In this document: one piece after another, positions 26,140 through 34,735 of the stretch | How the letters are laid out: each line of letters opens with the position of its first letter | Numbering within the stretch: the stretch's first letter is position 1 | DNA from: Spirochaetota bacterium | GTDB lineage: Bacteria > Spirochaetota > UBA4802 > JAFGJZ01 | Assembly (NCBI GenBank): GCA_016934935.1 | Contig: JAFGRW010000034.1 | Location: forward strand, 1-50,414 | Direction: 5' to 3' | DNA: 50,414 nucleotides | Notes under the pieces: model-generated | Told to the model about the DNA's origin: nothing | Seen by the model: only the letters and a program-made list of their open reading frames with translations | Databases searched by the model: none | Translations under genes and position numbers: made by a program

Positions 26140-27357
26140 GTGAAGAAAAAGCTATTGTCAGCTATTATTCTTTTTTATCTTGTTCCATGTTTCGGTTATA
26201 CGGATCAGACAACAACAGAGCGCATTATAAAAGAAAATAAATTGTTTGTTGAATTTTTAAATATATGTTTAAGTAACTTTTCTGATAAGGATTCGGAAAA
26301 GCTGGATACATTTTATAATGTTTATCAGAGCCATTTTAATGGCGAAGTGGCTTTTCTGCAGTCTGATTATCATCGTGCGTTTAAGGACGTATATAAATCA
26401 CAAGACGCTAATGTTCATTTGTACAACAAGGTTTTAAATGAGTATTACCTTGATGAGTCCAAGATCGTACTGGACCGTCTTGCTCCGGGAATAATTAAAT
26501 CCAAAAACAGTGCCGCCAGACAGTATTTAACCCTTGGATACCGTGACCGTGCCCTGGCACGTAATGTGCAGATGGTTGGCAACGCTTCAAGGCCGCATTT
26601 AAGATCCCATAAAATATATGCGTTCATGGAAGCTATAAAATACTCTCGTCGTTCCATGCGTTATGCCCTGTTGGCGCTGTTCGAAAGTCAGGATATCGAG
26701 ACAAAAAAACTGATTTATAACCATCTTTTTGAAATTGAACGTGAAAACAATAATCCTTTTTATAACAGGTTCCTGTCCAAAGATGATAAAGCCCTTGTTG
26801 CCGAGATTAATCGTGATTATGAAGACTATGAAAATGAGTACGGTCCCAAGCTTGAAGCAGAATTAAAGCGTTATGAGGAGACTGGAAAAATTCCCGATAG
26901 AACCGGAGGGTCTGCAAGCGGAACCGAACTGGACAGTGATCCGGCCGGAGGTGGTGTTTCGGTTACTCCAGGCAATCCGGAAGCTGTAGATTATCTTTAT
27001 GAAAACAAGATCGAACGCCGCTTGCGATTTCGTCAGGAACAGAGAGTCGCCAATTATGTTCGTAACGGTGAATTTTATATTGCGAATGAAGTTATCGTCA
27101 AGTATGTAAATGACTTCAATTTTAAACTGATTGCCGCTACGATTGAGGTTATGCGTGCCCGCGAAGATAAGGTTAAGTATAAACTGGATTATGATAAGCT
27201 TTATATCCAGCATCTGGATAATTATTCGCGTTTAGCCCGAGAATCTGTCCTTGACAGTTTCGCTGATCGTGTTAGAGTAGTAGATGATATCACCAGAGAA
27301 GGTGGTGAAAAAAAAGACGCGAAAGATCCGGTGTTATCGGATGATCCTGATGCCTGA
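26140..27357 (+). CDS. Exported protein of unknown function
   Basis: 405 residues. The GTG start follows a GGAGG ribosome-binding site. The N-terminus MKKKLLSAIILFYLVPCFGYT is a signal peptide, so the protein is periplasmic or surface-located. A Cys at 17 is not in a convincing lipobox. The mature part is mainly helical and charged (residues ~30-255). A Gly/Pro/Ser linker follows (~258-285, SASGTELDSDPAGGG), then a second helical segment with coiled-coil character (~290-380) and an acidic tail (DPVLSDDPDA). No known domain was recognised. Two small genes follow on the same strand, forming an apparent operon. It has a copy of the dispersed repeat in its leader region. Confidence 0.7.
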   Translation: MKKKLLSAIILFYLVPCFGYTDQTTTERIIKENKLFVEFLNICLSNFSDKDSEKLDTFYNVYQSHFNGEVAFLQSDYHRAFKDVYKSQDANVHLYNKVLNEYYLDESKIVLDRLAPGIIKSKNSAARQYLTLGYRDRALARNVQMVGNASRPHLRSHKIYAFMEAIKYSRRSMRYALLALFESQDIETKKLIYNHLFEIERENNNPFYNRFLSKDDKALVAEINRDYEDYENEYGPKLEAELKRYEETGKIPDRTGGSASGTELDSDPAGGGVSVTPGNPEAVDYLYENKIERRLRFRQEQRVANYVRNGEFYIANEVIVKYVNDFNFKLIAATIEVMRAREDKVKYKLDYDKLYIQHLDNYSRLARESVLDSFADRVRVVDDITREGGEKKDAKDPVLSDDPDA

Positions 27358-27377
27358 TTGTTTTGCGGGGAGATTTA

Positions 27378-27614
27378 ATGGACGATTTGCATAAACGAAT
27401 GCTTAATAAGGCGCTGGGAAGAGACGCTTTTCAACAGCAAGCAGGTGGCGGCCGTGGAGTAGGCGAGCTTGACCAGCTTGTTCGGCAGTCGGTTTCGGAT
27501 CTTTATATGGCTTTGATAGAGTCACAGACTGATCCTGCGCAAGCTATAGATCTATTGGCACAACATGTTGCCATGATGGTAGAGATGATTAATGAGTTTA
27601 AAAAGGCAAAATAA
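27378..27614 (+). CDS. Small helical protein of unknown function
   Basis: 78 residues from the ATG at 27378, chosen for the GGGGAGA ribosome-binding site a few bases upstream. The reading frame is also open upstream to an unlikely TTG at 27363. The sequence (DDLHKRMLNKALGRDAF, then GELDQLVRQSVSDLYMALIE, then LLAQHVAMMVEMINEFKKAK) is almost wholly amphipathic helix with a short Gly-rich turn (QQAGGGRGVG). It is soluble and lies 20 bases after the exported protein gene, so it is co-transcribed. No family was recognised. Confidence 0.65.
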   Translation: MDDLHKRMLNKALGRDAFQQQAGGGRGVGELDQLVRQSVSDLYMALIESQTDPAQAIDLLAQHVAMMVEMINEFKKAK

Positions 27615-27723
27615 AAAGCTTGTTTATAAGGCCGGGTGGTATGCCCTGGTTATATTTTCCGTTTTGGTATGGATTGTAATACTGGGAGATGTAGCTTATT
27701 ACATAATTAATGGTGGCAAATAA
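27592..27723 (+). CDS. 43-residue single-span membrane protein
   Basis: A short frame overlapping the end of the preceding gene by 23 bases encodes MSLKRQNKKLVYKAGWYALV followed by IFSVLVWIVILGDVAYYIIN and GGK. It has a basic N-terminus, then one hydrophobic span (~16-38), so the expected orientation is N-terminus in the cytoplasm. The ATG at 27592 sits inside the upstream gene and has only a weak purine-rich ribosome-binding site, suggesting translational coupling. Composition and topology argue that it is real. It is the third gene of the 26140 operon and ends two bases from the convergent gene. Function is unknown. Confidence 0.6.
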   Translation: MSLKRQNKKLVYKAGWYALVIFSVLVWIVILGDVAYYIINGGK

Positions 27724-27725
27724 TT

Positions 27726-28325
27726 TTATAGTATGGGTTTCTCTTTCAGGTTATATTGCCACAACTCTACAAGTTTTTCAAACTCTTTATTGGATCCATC
27801 TTCATCATTTTCGTGTTTAGACCTGTGCCTTTTTATAAGATACTCCACCGTGCTGTCTTCTAGTAAAAATTCTTCATTGTTTTGATTCAGTTTTCGTATA
27901 AGGTAATTGAGGTTATAGGTCGAAAAATCACCAATTAGTTTAAGAGAACATAGAGTGGGCTCGTATTTCATAAGAAGCTCGGTCATGTAGAGAGCCTGTC
28001 GTAATGAGTCAATGCTGCCAGAGAGAGCTGAACGGAAATGCATACTGAGTTTTTCATACAAATCAATAAATCTGTAATAGGATTCAATAACGGGAAGTAT
28101 CATTTCGGGGAAGCGGTTTTGTAACTCTATTAAATCAATAGGTTGGTCTTTTTCTCGGAAGTAGTCAAATATTTTAACGGCATTTTCCGGCAAGGGGTCT
28201 TCGTCAACAAGTTCTATATAGAGATCCTTGATTATTGTTTTAACCGTACCGGCTTTCTTAAGATATATTTCAATCTCTACTGGTTCAATATAATAGTTGT
28301 TTTTATCTGTCGAGTCCATTGCCAA
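27726..28325 (-). CDS. Soluble protein of unknown function, start uncertain
   Basis: At least 199 residues, acidic, with no signal peptide or membrane span. IFDYFREKDQPIDLIELQNR and MILPVIESYYRFIDLYEKL are helical. No known domain was recognised. The first usable start codons are TTG at 28325 or ATG at 28319, neither with a clear ribosome-binding site. The frame continues open and protein-like for 29 more codons upstream (to 28412; includes STDYFDFSNFETPIFKANLD) without any standard start codon. The N-terminus may therefore be longer, with an unusual start or a frameshift. It lies downstream of the large LysM-type gene on the same strand, with ~50-140 bases between. Confidence 0.65.
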   Translation of the reverse strand: MAMDSTDKNNYYIEPVEIEIYLKKAGTVKTIIKDLYIELVDEDPLPENAVKIFDYFREKDQPIDLIELQNRFPEMILPVIESYYRFIDLYEKLSMHFRSALSGSIDSLRQALYMTELLMKYEPTLCSLKLIGDFSTYNLNYLIRKLNQNNEEFLLEDSTVEYLIKRHRSKHENDEDGSNKEFEKLVELWQYNLKEKPIL

Positions 28326-28463
28326 CCATTGCTGGTAATCTAAATTCGCTTTAAAAATGGGTGTTTCAAAATTACTAAAATCAAAATAATCAGTACTTAC
28401 GTTTAAACGAAATCAGTTGTAGTGATTATCAAAGCTGTTTTCTGATAAATTTATAAGTATTCA

Positions 28464-31193
28464 TTACTTAAAGCGATCTTCCAATAGTTTAAGAATATTT
28501 TTCTGGGCATCACTAAAGCTATGTTTATAGGCTTTTTCAAAAAGTTCGTCAGGACGTTCCGTACCGGTGAACGATTTAATGCTTTCCACAGCTTTGTGAA
28601 ACTCTATCGACATCTTCGTAAGTTTCAGTTCAGCTATTTTCCACATGGAATCACCATCTCTAACGATAAAACGTTCGCCATCAGGAAGTGTAAAGATAGA
28701 ATTTGGAAAAATCCAATGAGGGTTTTTACCCTTAACTTCATCAGGTCCAAGAGGGCGGTAACCATTAATAACTGCGATCTCATTAAGATAATAGAGTATC
28801 TCTGTATCCGTAATTTTTATTTTAAACTTTTCAATAATTTCTTCGTTGTCATTGCCTTCAAGACGTTCCTCAAGATCACTTATTTCGGTTGGAGGCGTGA
28901 CCGGTTCGGTTTCTGTGTTGTCTTCTGAATTTGCGGCCTCAGTATTATGATCTGAATCTGTAATCAATGTGCCGTTTTTTTCCGGGTCATTGGTACTGCT
29001 GCTATCTGCCAATGTGTCAAAACTTTCATTGTTTTGGGATGACGTAATGTTCTCTGATGCTGTAGTTTTTGAACCACGACTAATAAGTTCGGCAATGGTA
29101 TCAAAAAATGGTTTCTTCTGATAAGCTTTCCAGTATAGAGAAAAAAGAACAATAACAAGCACTATAATTAAAAATGCTGTTAATATCCTGTTTAGAGATC
29201 TGAAAAAAATTATGGGGGAACTGTACCAGAAGGGGTGTATAACCCGTTGAATCAAAGATGAGTGATGCCCTTTAAGTTCTCTGTGGGCGGCGTACTCATT
29301 CTTGTTTTGTACGTATTTATTATATCTTTGATTATTAAAAACAGCTGTCTTAATTTTTCGTATAATCTTTGCAAATAGGGGCTTAATTCCTTTAGTTTTA
29401 GAAACATCGGTTTGACTGTTGTCATCAAAAATCTGATTAATATGAAGTTTGTTAATATCTTCACGTGATAGAATATTCTGTTTATATATCTCTTTTCTTT
29501 CGTTAATTGCTTTTTTAAGAGATCTTACCGGCTTGGTTTTGCCGTTTCCAAGGTAAAGTTGAACCAGTGCATGAAGTCTTTTTCTGTCATTTTCAATTTT
29601 TGCCGCATAGTCCCTGTATTCGATGCTGTTTTTATAGCTCGATTCGTCAGTAGGAATCTGAACAGGCACCATGGGTATATAGTTTTTAGGGCGGTTTGAA
29701 CGTGATATGGGAGTATATACTGTGAAAACTCCCTCGTCGGCTGCAATTATTTTGGAAGAGAAAGCAATATCCATCGCTTTAAGGTTATGCACGCTGTTTT
29801 GAACTGCGTAGTTTTGAATAAGCTTTTTAAGATACGATGATATTTTACGGTTTGTTGAAATATGAATCAGGTATTTTATCAGCGATATACAGTTTGTACG
29901 ATCAAACGGAGAAGATTCGTTTTCAAAAAAATCGTTTATCATTTTGTTGTTATCAGGATTATCCGGATTCATTAAAGCATTAACGATATCGTTTGAAATT
30001 ATGGAATTAAAAAAATCAAGACAATCGTTTGATGATTCATACTTGATTACCTGGTAATTAACATCTTTAAAAAGAGCTGAATGAGTCAAAGACGATAACT
30101 TGCTGAAATTGGGATTGCTATCTTCAAGTATAAAATAGGGGGTCTTTGTTGATTTAAGAACCAGGTTGCAGCATTCAAAAACAGAATAGGGAATAACAAA
30201 AAAATCTGCTGTCTGCTTTATTATTTTGTCTATATCCGTAGAGTTATTAAAATATAAGAAGTTTACAGTTTGACTTGTTTCCGATTTAAATGTAACTTCA
30301 AGATTGCCGGATCCGTTAATTTCATTGACGATCATGCCGGGGGTTACTTCGGTCTTTGACATGCTGAAAGAACTGCATGTGAGATTTGCTCTGGAAAAAA
30401 GTTTTTTGATGATATTCATTTGAGGCTTGTCGTCAGATAAAATTGTGAGTTTTGAAGAACTATGATTAATCCAGCGCAAGAAGGCGGTCAGGTTCAAGTA
30501 ATTGGCCGAAGGATGCGCAATGGCCGATATTTTGCGAGGATTAATTCCATATTGGTCAAAAACCTGTTGATAGTTTTGCGGCAGCATATATAAAAAATAA
30601 CTTCCCTGATCAAAAAAGACGGGGAGCGAATCAGCGATTGTAAAACCAGAGCCGAAATGTGCTCGATTTGATTTCGTGTTTTCGTACAGATCATCATGAA
30701 CACGATTTGTGTTGTATGTCTTTTCAAGCAGTTTCTGCAGGTCAAAAAGATCCTTTTTGTTGTGTGATATTTTGAAGTTTCCGTCACGATAAAAGATGCC
30801 AATAAAAGACTCGCGGTCAGATAAAGATCTGGAGCTGATTTCGGGAATATCCTTCTCGACGTCTACAATTGTCACGTTTTTAAGATCAAGACCGAATATC
30901 TTTTGAAAATCAAGAAATCTTTTAAGAGTATAATGGCTGCCAATGTAACGGTTAGATGATTGTGTGTTTATATCGATGTTGAACTGTTCCTGAGCCGGGT
31001 TGCCGGGCATATCATCTGTAATTATTATATTCTCGACAAGCGGTATCAGTTCAACAGGCATATCCATCCAGTTGCCTATACGGATAAAGGGCTGTGAATC
31101 ATCAAGAGTGTTGCCGGTAAAGATAATAAAACATCCAAAATCGGTGACAAAAACCCTGTCGCTGTCTTTTTGTATAATATCAGAAATTTTCAT
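28464..31193 (-). CDS. Large membrane protein with LysM-like C-terminus, function unknown
   Basis: 909 residues from the ATG at 31193 (MKISDIIQKDSDRVFVTDFG). An in-frame ATG at 31220 would add nine residues but has no ribosome-binding site. A soluble N-terminal region (~1-640) precedes one membrane span (~680-705, LTAFLIIVLVIVLFSLYW). Then come a Ser/Thr/Asn/Glu-rich linker (~725-800) and a C-terminal domain containing FIVRDGDSMWKIAELKL, which resembles the opening of a LysM peptidoglycan-binding motif. In the N-terminal part, KISAIAHPSANYLNLTAFLR sits where HxHxDH would be in a metallo-beta-lactamase fold, so that fold, without metal ligands, is possible but unproven. The protein probably faces the cytoplasm with its N-terminus and the cell wall with its C-terminus. 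Confidence 0.65.
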   Translation of the reverse strand: MKISDIIQKDSDRVFVTDFGCFIIFTGNTLDDSQPFIRIGNWMDMPVELIPLVENIIITDDMPGNPAQEQFNIDINTQSSNRYIGSHYTLKRFLDFQKIFGLDLKNVTIVDVEKDIPEISSRSLSDRESFIGIFYRDGNFKISHNKKDLFDLQKLLEKTYNTNRVHDDLYENTKSNRAHFGSGFTIADSLPVFFDQGSYFLYMLPQNYQQVFDQYGINPRKISAIAHPSANYLNLTAFLRWINHSSSKLTILSDDKPQMNIIKKLFSRANLTCSSFSMSKTEVTPGMIVNEINGSGNLEVTFKSETSQTVNFLYFNNSTDIDKIIKQTADFFVIPYSVFECCNLVLKSTKTPYFILEDSNPNFSKLSSLTHSALFKDVNYQVIKYESSNDCLDFFNSIISNDIVNALMNPDNPDNNKMINDFFENESSPFDRTNCISLIKYLIHISTNRKISSYLKKLIQNYAVQNSVHNLKAMDIAFSSKIIAADEGVFTVYTPISRSNRPKNYIPMVPVQIPTDESSYKNSIEYRDYAAKIENDRKRLHALVQLYLGNGKTKPVRSLKKAINERKEIYKQNILSREDINKLHINQIFDDNSQTDVSKTKGIKPLFAKIIRKIKTAVFNNQRYNKYVQNKNEYAAHRELKGHHSSLIQRVIHPFWYSSPIIFFRSLNRILTAFLIIVLVIVLFSLYWKAYQKKPFFDTIAELISRGSKTTASENITSSQNNESFDTLADSSSTNDPEKNGTLITDSDHNTEAANSEDNTETEPVTPPTEISDLEERLEGNDNEEIIEKFKIKITDTEILYYLNEIAVINGYRPLGPDEVKGKNPHWIFPNSIFTLPDGERFIVRDGDSMWKIAELKLTKMSIEFHKAVESIKSFTGTERPDELFEKAYKHSFSDAQKNILKLLEDRFK

Positions 31194-31473
31194 AAATATC
31201 CGGTTAAGCCTTAGAGCCATTTTTTGGAATAATTATTATTGATGCTGTTAAATGCTGAATTAATAATGAAAACCAATCGAATGTAACATAATACGCGGCA
31301 GTTTGTAAAGTAATTTATGTCTGGTGCGGAAAATTTGCTTATGTCGTATAATTGATTAGATTTGATTTCTACGTTCTATAATTTTAATCAGCATGGGTGG
31401 GTTTTAGATTAAATTTGTGATTTGTGTACAAAAAAAAATATGGTCGTTAACATCTTTTACAGTTAATGGTGTA

Positions 31474-31494
31474 GTAATTTTTCGAAGTTCCCTT
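31474..31494 (-). repeat. Dispersed 21-bp repeat, copy B (inverted)
   Basis: Exact reverse complement of copy A (26063-26083). It lies in the 357-base divergent region between the large LysM-type gene and the hemerythrin gene, in the same orientation as the former. Apart from this and the promoter at 31518 no other feature was recognised between 31221 and 31577. Confidence 0.7.
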
Positions 31495-31517
31495 TGCTGA
31501 ATACGATCAAAAACTTG

Positions 31518-31545
31518 TTGATAGATACAGAGTTTGCGCTAATAT
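31518..31545 (+). promoter_or_regulatory. Candidate promoter of the hemerythrin gene
   Basis: TTGATA (31518-31523) and TAATAT (31540-31545) with a 16-base spacer lie about 32 bases before the hemerythrin ATG, giving a short leader that contains the GGAGG ribosome-binding site. Confidence 0.4.
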
Positions 31546-31577
31546 TATACAGTAAGTGATATTATTGGAGGATTATT

Positions 31578-31982
31578 ATGGCTTTTATTGATTGGAGTGA
31601 TGAATATAGTGTTTCTGTCGATATCTTTGATAAGGAACATCAGTCTTTAATTGCAATTATTAACGAACTGCACCAGGGGCTGATCTCCGGGTTTGGTATT
31701 AAAGAGATGACATATATACTTGACCGGCTTTTAGAATACACGAGCAAGCATTTTTATCATGAAGAGAAGGAGATGCATGCCTATTCTTATCCGGAATTTG
31801 AAGATCACAAAAAGGCACACGAACAGCTTGTTGCCGATGTAAAAAAGTATAAAGATAGGTTGGAATCAGGAGAACAGGCTTTTTCGCTGGAGCTTCTTGC
31901 GTTCCTGAAGAAGTGGCTTGTTAACCATATTTTGGGAACAGACAGGAAGTATTCAGAATTTTTTGCCGGCAAGAATATATAA
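31578..31982 (+). CDS. Bacteriohemerythrin
   Basis: 134 residues, the usual length of a single-domain bacteriohemerythrin, a four-helix bundle that binds O2 at a non-haem di-iron site. All seven ligands are visible: H21 (DKEHQ), H58 and E62 (KHFYHEEKEM), H77 and H81 (HKKAHEQL), H117 and D122 (NHILGTDRKY). The N-terminal FIDWSDEYSVSV motif is typical. The protein is cytoplasmic. It has a GGAGG ribosome-binding site and its own promoter. In anaerobes such proteins store, deliver or sense oxygen, and which applies here is unknown. It converges on the next gene, with four bases between stops. Confidence 0.95.
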   Translation: MAFIDWSDEYSVSVDIFDKEHQSLIAIINELHQGLISGFGIKEMTYILDRLLEYTSKHFYHEEKEMHAYSYPEFEDHKKAHEQLVADVKKYKDRLESGEQAFSLELLAFLKKWLVNHILGTDRKYSEFFAGKNI

Positions 31983-31986
31983 TTCC

Positions 31987-32457
31987 CTATTTTACCGTAT
32001 ATCGTTCAACAAGGCAGTTACGGATATTCAGGAAAACCTGTTCTTTGTTATTGGTCTGTATATCCATAAAGAAGTCTTTTCTGTTATTATTGATCCAGAC
32101 AAAAAGTTTTTTTGCCCCCTCTTCGGGGGTTTTTGATGAGTGGCATAACTTCACCATTCTTCTCATCTCGTCTAACATAAACATTTTTGGAAAGTTACCA
32201 ACGAATAAGCGAAAGCTCTTCCCGTCTTCACTCTCTATTATTTTCACGTCCAGGTTTTCCTCTTCGGTAGAGTTATCACGAGCAAGTTTTCGCGCGGCTT
32301 TGCGTTCCTGAAATTCGCGTACGACTTCGCGATTATGTATCAGTATTTCAATCTGGCGCACAATAGATTGAAGTTCATCAGTTTCCAGATTTTGTGATAG
32401 GTCGGCTATACGTTCTTTTAGCTTTTCATCTGTTTTGGATTTTTTGTTATCGGACAT
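31987..32457 (-). CDS. Soluble protein of unknown function
   Basis: 156 residues with a good GGAGG ribosome-binding site before the ATG at 32457. The first ~75 residues are highly charged and helical (KLKERIADLSQNLETDELQS, then REVVREFQERKAARKLARD), likely a coiled coil. The C-terminal half (DVKIIESEDGKSFRLFVGNF, then MLDEMRRMVKLCHSSKTPEE) looks like a small alpha/beta domain. It has no signal peptide or membrane span. It is convergent with hemerythrin and separate from the next minus-strand gene by 211 bases, in which nothing was recognised. No family is known to me. Confidence 0.7.
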   Translation of the reverse strand: MSDNKKSKTDEKLKERIADLSQNLETDELQSIVRQIEILIHNREVVREFQERKAARKLARDNSTEEENLDVKIIESEDGKSFRLFVGNFPKMFMLDEMRRMVKLCHSSKTPEEGAKKLFVWINNNRKDFFMDIQTNNKEQVFLNIRNCLVERYTVK

Positions 32458-32668
32458 AATGCCTCCATTTTTCTGCCGTATTGTTTTGTTCAGAGGCTCT
32501 TGGCGCGGGAGATACGGTGTTTCTTTTAAGTGAATGCTGAAAAATTTTAATTATTATACGGTAATTACCCATAGATTACACGATATATTATTACCGCATA
32601 ATATCCTGTTCTAAGCATTCTTTTCTATTTTCGGATATAATAATTGGTTACTTTAGGGCTGGAAATGA

Positions 32669-33067
32669 TCAGTTAGAATCATTCTGGCGTATTTTTTTCA
32701 GTTTTAACGAGCCATTTGAGGATGAATAGGAGTATATGACCGGTGAGTTTAATTGTAAGTTGTTATATATTTCAGTTTCGACGGTTAACATTGTTATCAT
32801 ATTGTTTGGCTGTTGTATAACAAGATAGCGTTTTGGAGAAATCTCTTCTCCAAGTGTAAATTTACTGATAATCTTGCCATTAATATCGTTAAATTCAGTT
32901 TTTATTGCTGATTTTGCTGCTCTGCTGTTTGTGTACAGTATAAAAATGGCTGTTCCAAAAATGAAAAGCAGGGATAATGTATAAAACAGGCTCGTGAAGA
33001 GAGAGCGCTTTCGTCTTATTACAGGTGGCATGCTTGGATAAAGATTCATCTTAAGTGTGAACTCCAT
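32669..33067 (-). CDS. Single-span membrane protein of unknown function
   Basis: 132 residues from the ATG at 33067. A TTG at 33103 would add twelve residues. Neither start has a clear ribosome-binding site. A basic cytoplasmic N-terminus (VIRRKRSLF) precedes one membrane span (~38-58, FTSLFYTLSLLFIFGTAIFI), and ~70 residues lie outside, with a beta-rich look (GKIISKFTLGEEISPKRYLV). No known domain was recognised. It is divergent from the NCS2 permease. Confidence 0.55.
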   Translation of the reverse strand: MEFTLKMNLYPSMPPVIRRKRSLFTSLFYTLSLLFIFGTAIFILYTNSRAAKSAIKTEFNDINGKIISKFTLGEEISPKRYLVIQQPNNMITMLTVETEIYNNLQLNSPVIYSYSSSNGSLKLKKIRQNDSN

Positions 33068-33152
33068 TGTTAAGATTAAATTTAGCCGTATGTTAAGAGA
33101 CAAAAATAGTCATTTTGTTAAAAAAGAGTTATAGCACATATTGTTGATAACA

Positions 33153-33268
33153 TGATTATCGCTTCTTTTAATGTATATAAGCACAAAAAACAGGTCTTTT
33201 CAATAAAACTTTACCATAATCTGATTATCACTATTTTGCTTTTTATGTTATTCTGAAAAGCATTTTTT
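33153..33268 (+). promoter_or_regulatory. Leader region of the NCS2 permease: repeated motif and weak attenuator-like hairpin
   Basis: TGATTATC occurs at 33153-33160 and 33222-33229, the second within the palindrome ATAATC-T-GATTAT. Downstream, TGCTTTT (33237-33243) and AAAAGCA (33256-33262) can pair and are followed by six T residues, like a weak terminator ahead of the permease. No plus-strand gene precedes it, so it could be an attenuator. A classical purine riboswitch sequence was looked for and not seen. The rest of 33068-33394 is featureless. Confidence 0.3.
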
Positions 33269-33394
33269 ATGTAAAATTTTTTAACTTTTCTCTTTATATA
33301 CGTAAAAACACTTTATCTCAGAATAATTATTATAAATAATGATCACATATCGTTATTGTTTAAAAATTTTTTCAATTTATTAGAGAGGGGTGTA

Positions 33395-34717
33395 ATGGAA
33401 AAACTGTTCAAGCTTTCTGCAAATAATTCGTCTGTTAAAAACGAAATTATTGGCGGTGTCACAACATTTCTTGCTATGATGTATATCATAGTGGTTAACC
33501 CGGCAATTTTAAAAGAGGCCGGATTGCCTTTCGGCGCGGTTTTAACCGCTACAGTGCTGGTTTCTGCTTTCAGCAGTATTGCCATGGGGCTTTACGCGAA
33601 GTCACCAATTGCAATTGCTCCAGGCATGGGGCTGAACGCTTTTTTTACATACGGCGTTGTAATCGGCATGAAGGTGCCTTGGGAGACTGCATTGGGGGCG
33701 GTGTTCTGGTCGGGTATTGTATTTATTATCTTATCAGTTTTTAATGTGCGAACTCATATAGTTAAGGCAATTCCAAAACAGCTTCGTTTTGCTGTGGCCG
33801 CCGGTATTGGCCTGTTTATAACCTTTATCGGTTTAATAAACGGTGGATTCATTGTTGACAATCCGGCTACCCTGATTTCGTTTAAAGGGCTTAACGCTGT
33901 TACAGTAACTTTTGCGGCTGGTCTCTTTTTGACAGCAGTTCTGGTTGTAAAAAGAATCAAGGGCGCACTTATTATCGGTATTGCGGTTACCACCCTTCTT
34001 TGCATACCTATAGGTCGTTTTTATGGCGATGGTTCATGGATCTCTCCGGTACAAAGTTCCATGCTGGTTCAATATAATGGATTTTTTGCTTCTCCTGATT
34101 TTTCACTGCTTTTCAAACTTGATTTTATAGGTTCAATTAAACTTGCAATGTGGCCTGTAATTTTCGCATTTTTGTTTACCGATATGTTTGACAGTATTTC
34201 AACATTTATTGGAGTTGCCGAGGCAGCCGATCTTCTTGACAAGGAGGGAGAGCCTCTTCACGTTAAAGAATGTCTTATCGTGGATGCTGCTTCCACAACA
34301 GTTTCGGGGCTTCTGGGTACGTCGGCAGGCACAAGCTATATAGAATCGGCAACCGGTGTCGAGGAGGGCGGCCGTACCGGTTTAACAGCCGTGATAACAG
34401 GATTGCTGTTTCTTCCTTTTATGTTTCTTTCTCCATTGCTTTCGGTTGTTCCGGGAGTCGCTACTGCAACGGCTCTGGTTCTTGTCGGAGTCTTTATGAT
34501 GAAGCCGGTTTCTCTTATTAACTGGACCAAGTTTGATGATGCCATACCCGCGTTTTTGGCGCTTGTTCTGATTCCTCTTACCTATTCCATAACACAGGGG
34601 ATTGTCTGGGGCTTTTTAAGCTGGACTGTAATAAAGCTTTTAACCGGAAAACATAAAGAAGTTACGCCAACCTTGATAGTGATTGATATTCTGGCTGTGT
34701 TGGCGCTGGTTTTATAA
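33395..34717 (+). CDS. NCS2-family purine permease (AzgA/PbuG-type)
   Basis: 440 residues from the ATG at 33395, chosen for GAGGGG just upstream. An inner-membrane H+-coupled nucleobase transporter of the AzgA-like branch (adenine, guanine, hypoxanthine). Hallmarks are GGVTTFLAMMYIIVVNPAIL near the N-terminus, APGMGLNAFFTY, ADLLDKEGEPLHVKECLIVD (where many members have an equivalent acidic loop) and the conserved GTSAGTSYIESATGVEEGGR (~305-325). About 12-14 membrane segments are expected. It is single-gene with its own leader. A copy of the dispersed repeat follows the stop at once. Exact substrate choice is not determinable. Confidence 0.92.
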   Translation: MEKLFKLSANNSSVKNEIIGGVTTFLAMMYIIVVNPAILKEAGLPFGAVLTATVLVSAFSSIAMGLYAKSPIAIAPGMGLNAFFTYGVVIGMKVPWETALGAVFWSGIVFIILSVFNVRTHIVKAIPKQLRFAVAAGIGLFITFIGLINGGFIVDNPATLISFKGLNAVTVTFAAGLFLTAVLVVKRIKGALIIGIAVTTLLCIPIGRFYGDGSWISPVQSSMLVQYNGFFASPDFSLLFKLDFIGSIKLAMWPVIFAFLFTDMFDSISTFIGVAEAADLLDKEGEPLHVKECLIVDAASTTVSGLLGTSAGTSYIESATGVEEGGRTGLTAVITGLLFLPFMFLSPLLSVVPGVATATALVLVGVFMMKPVSLINWTKFDDAIPAFLALVLIPLTYSITQGIVWGFLSWTVIKLLTGKHKEVTPTLIVIDILAVLALVL

Positions 34718-34719
34718 CC

Positions 34720-34735
34720 GGGAATTTCGAAAAAT
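34720..34735 (+). repeat. Dispersed repeat, partial copy C
   Basis: GGGAATTTCGAAAAAT differs from copies A and B by a single C-to-T change over 16 bases. It starts three bases after the NCS2 permease stop. A partly complementary stretch ATTTTCGCGAATTTC follows, so a loose hairpin is possible. Confidence 0.5.

Noticed and set aside
33104..33394. Purine riboswitch upstream of the NCS2 permease
   Set aside because: The conserved purine-aptamer loops and P1 pairing were not found in the leader.
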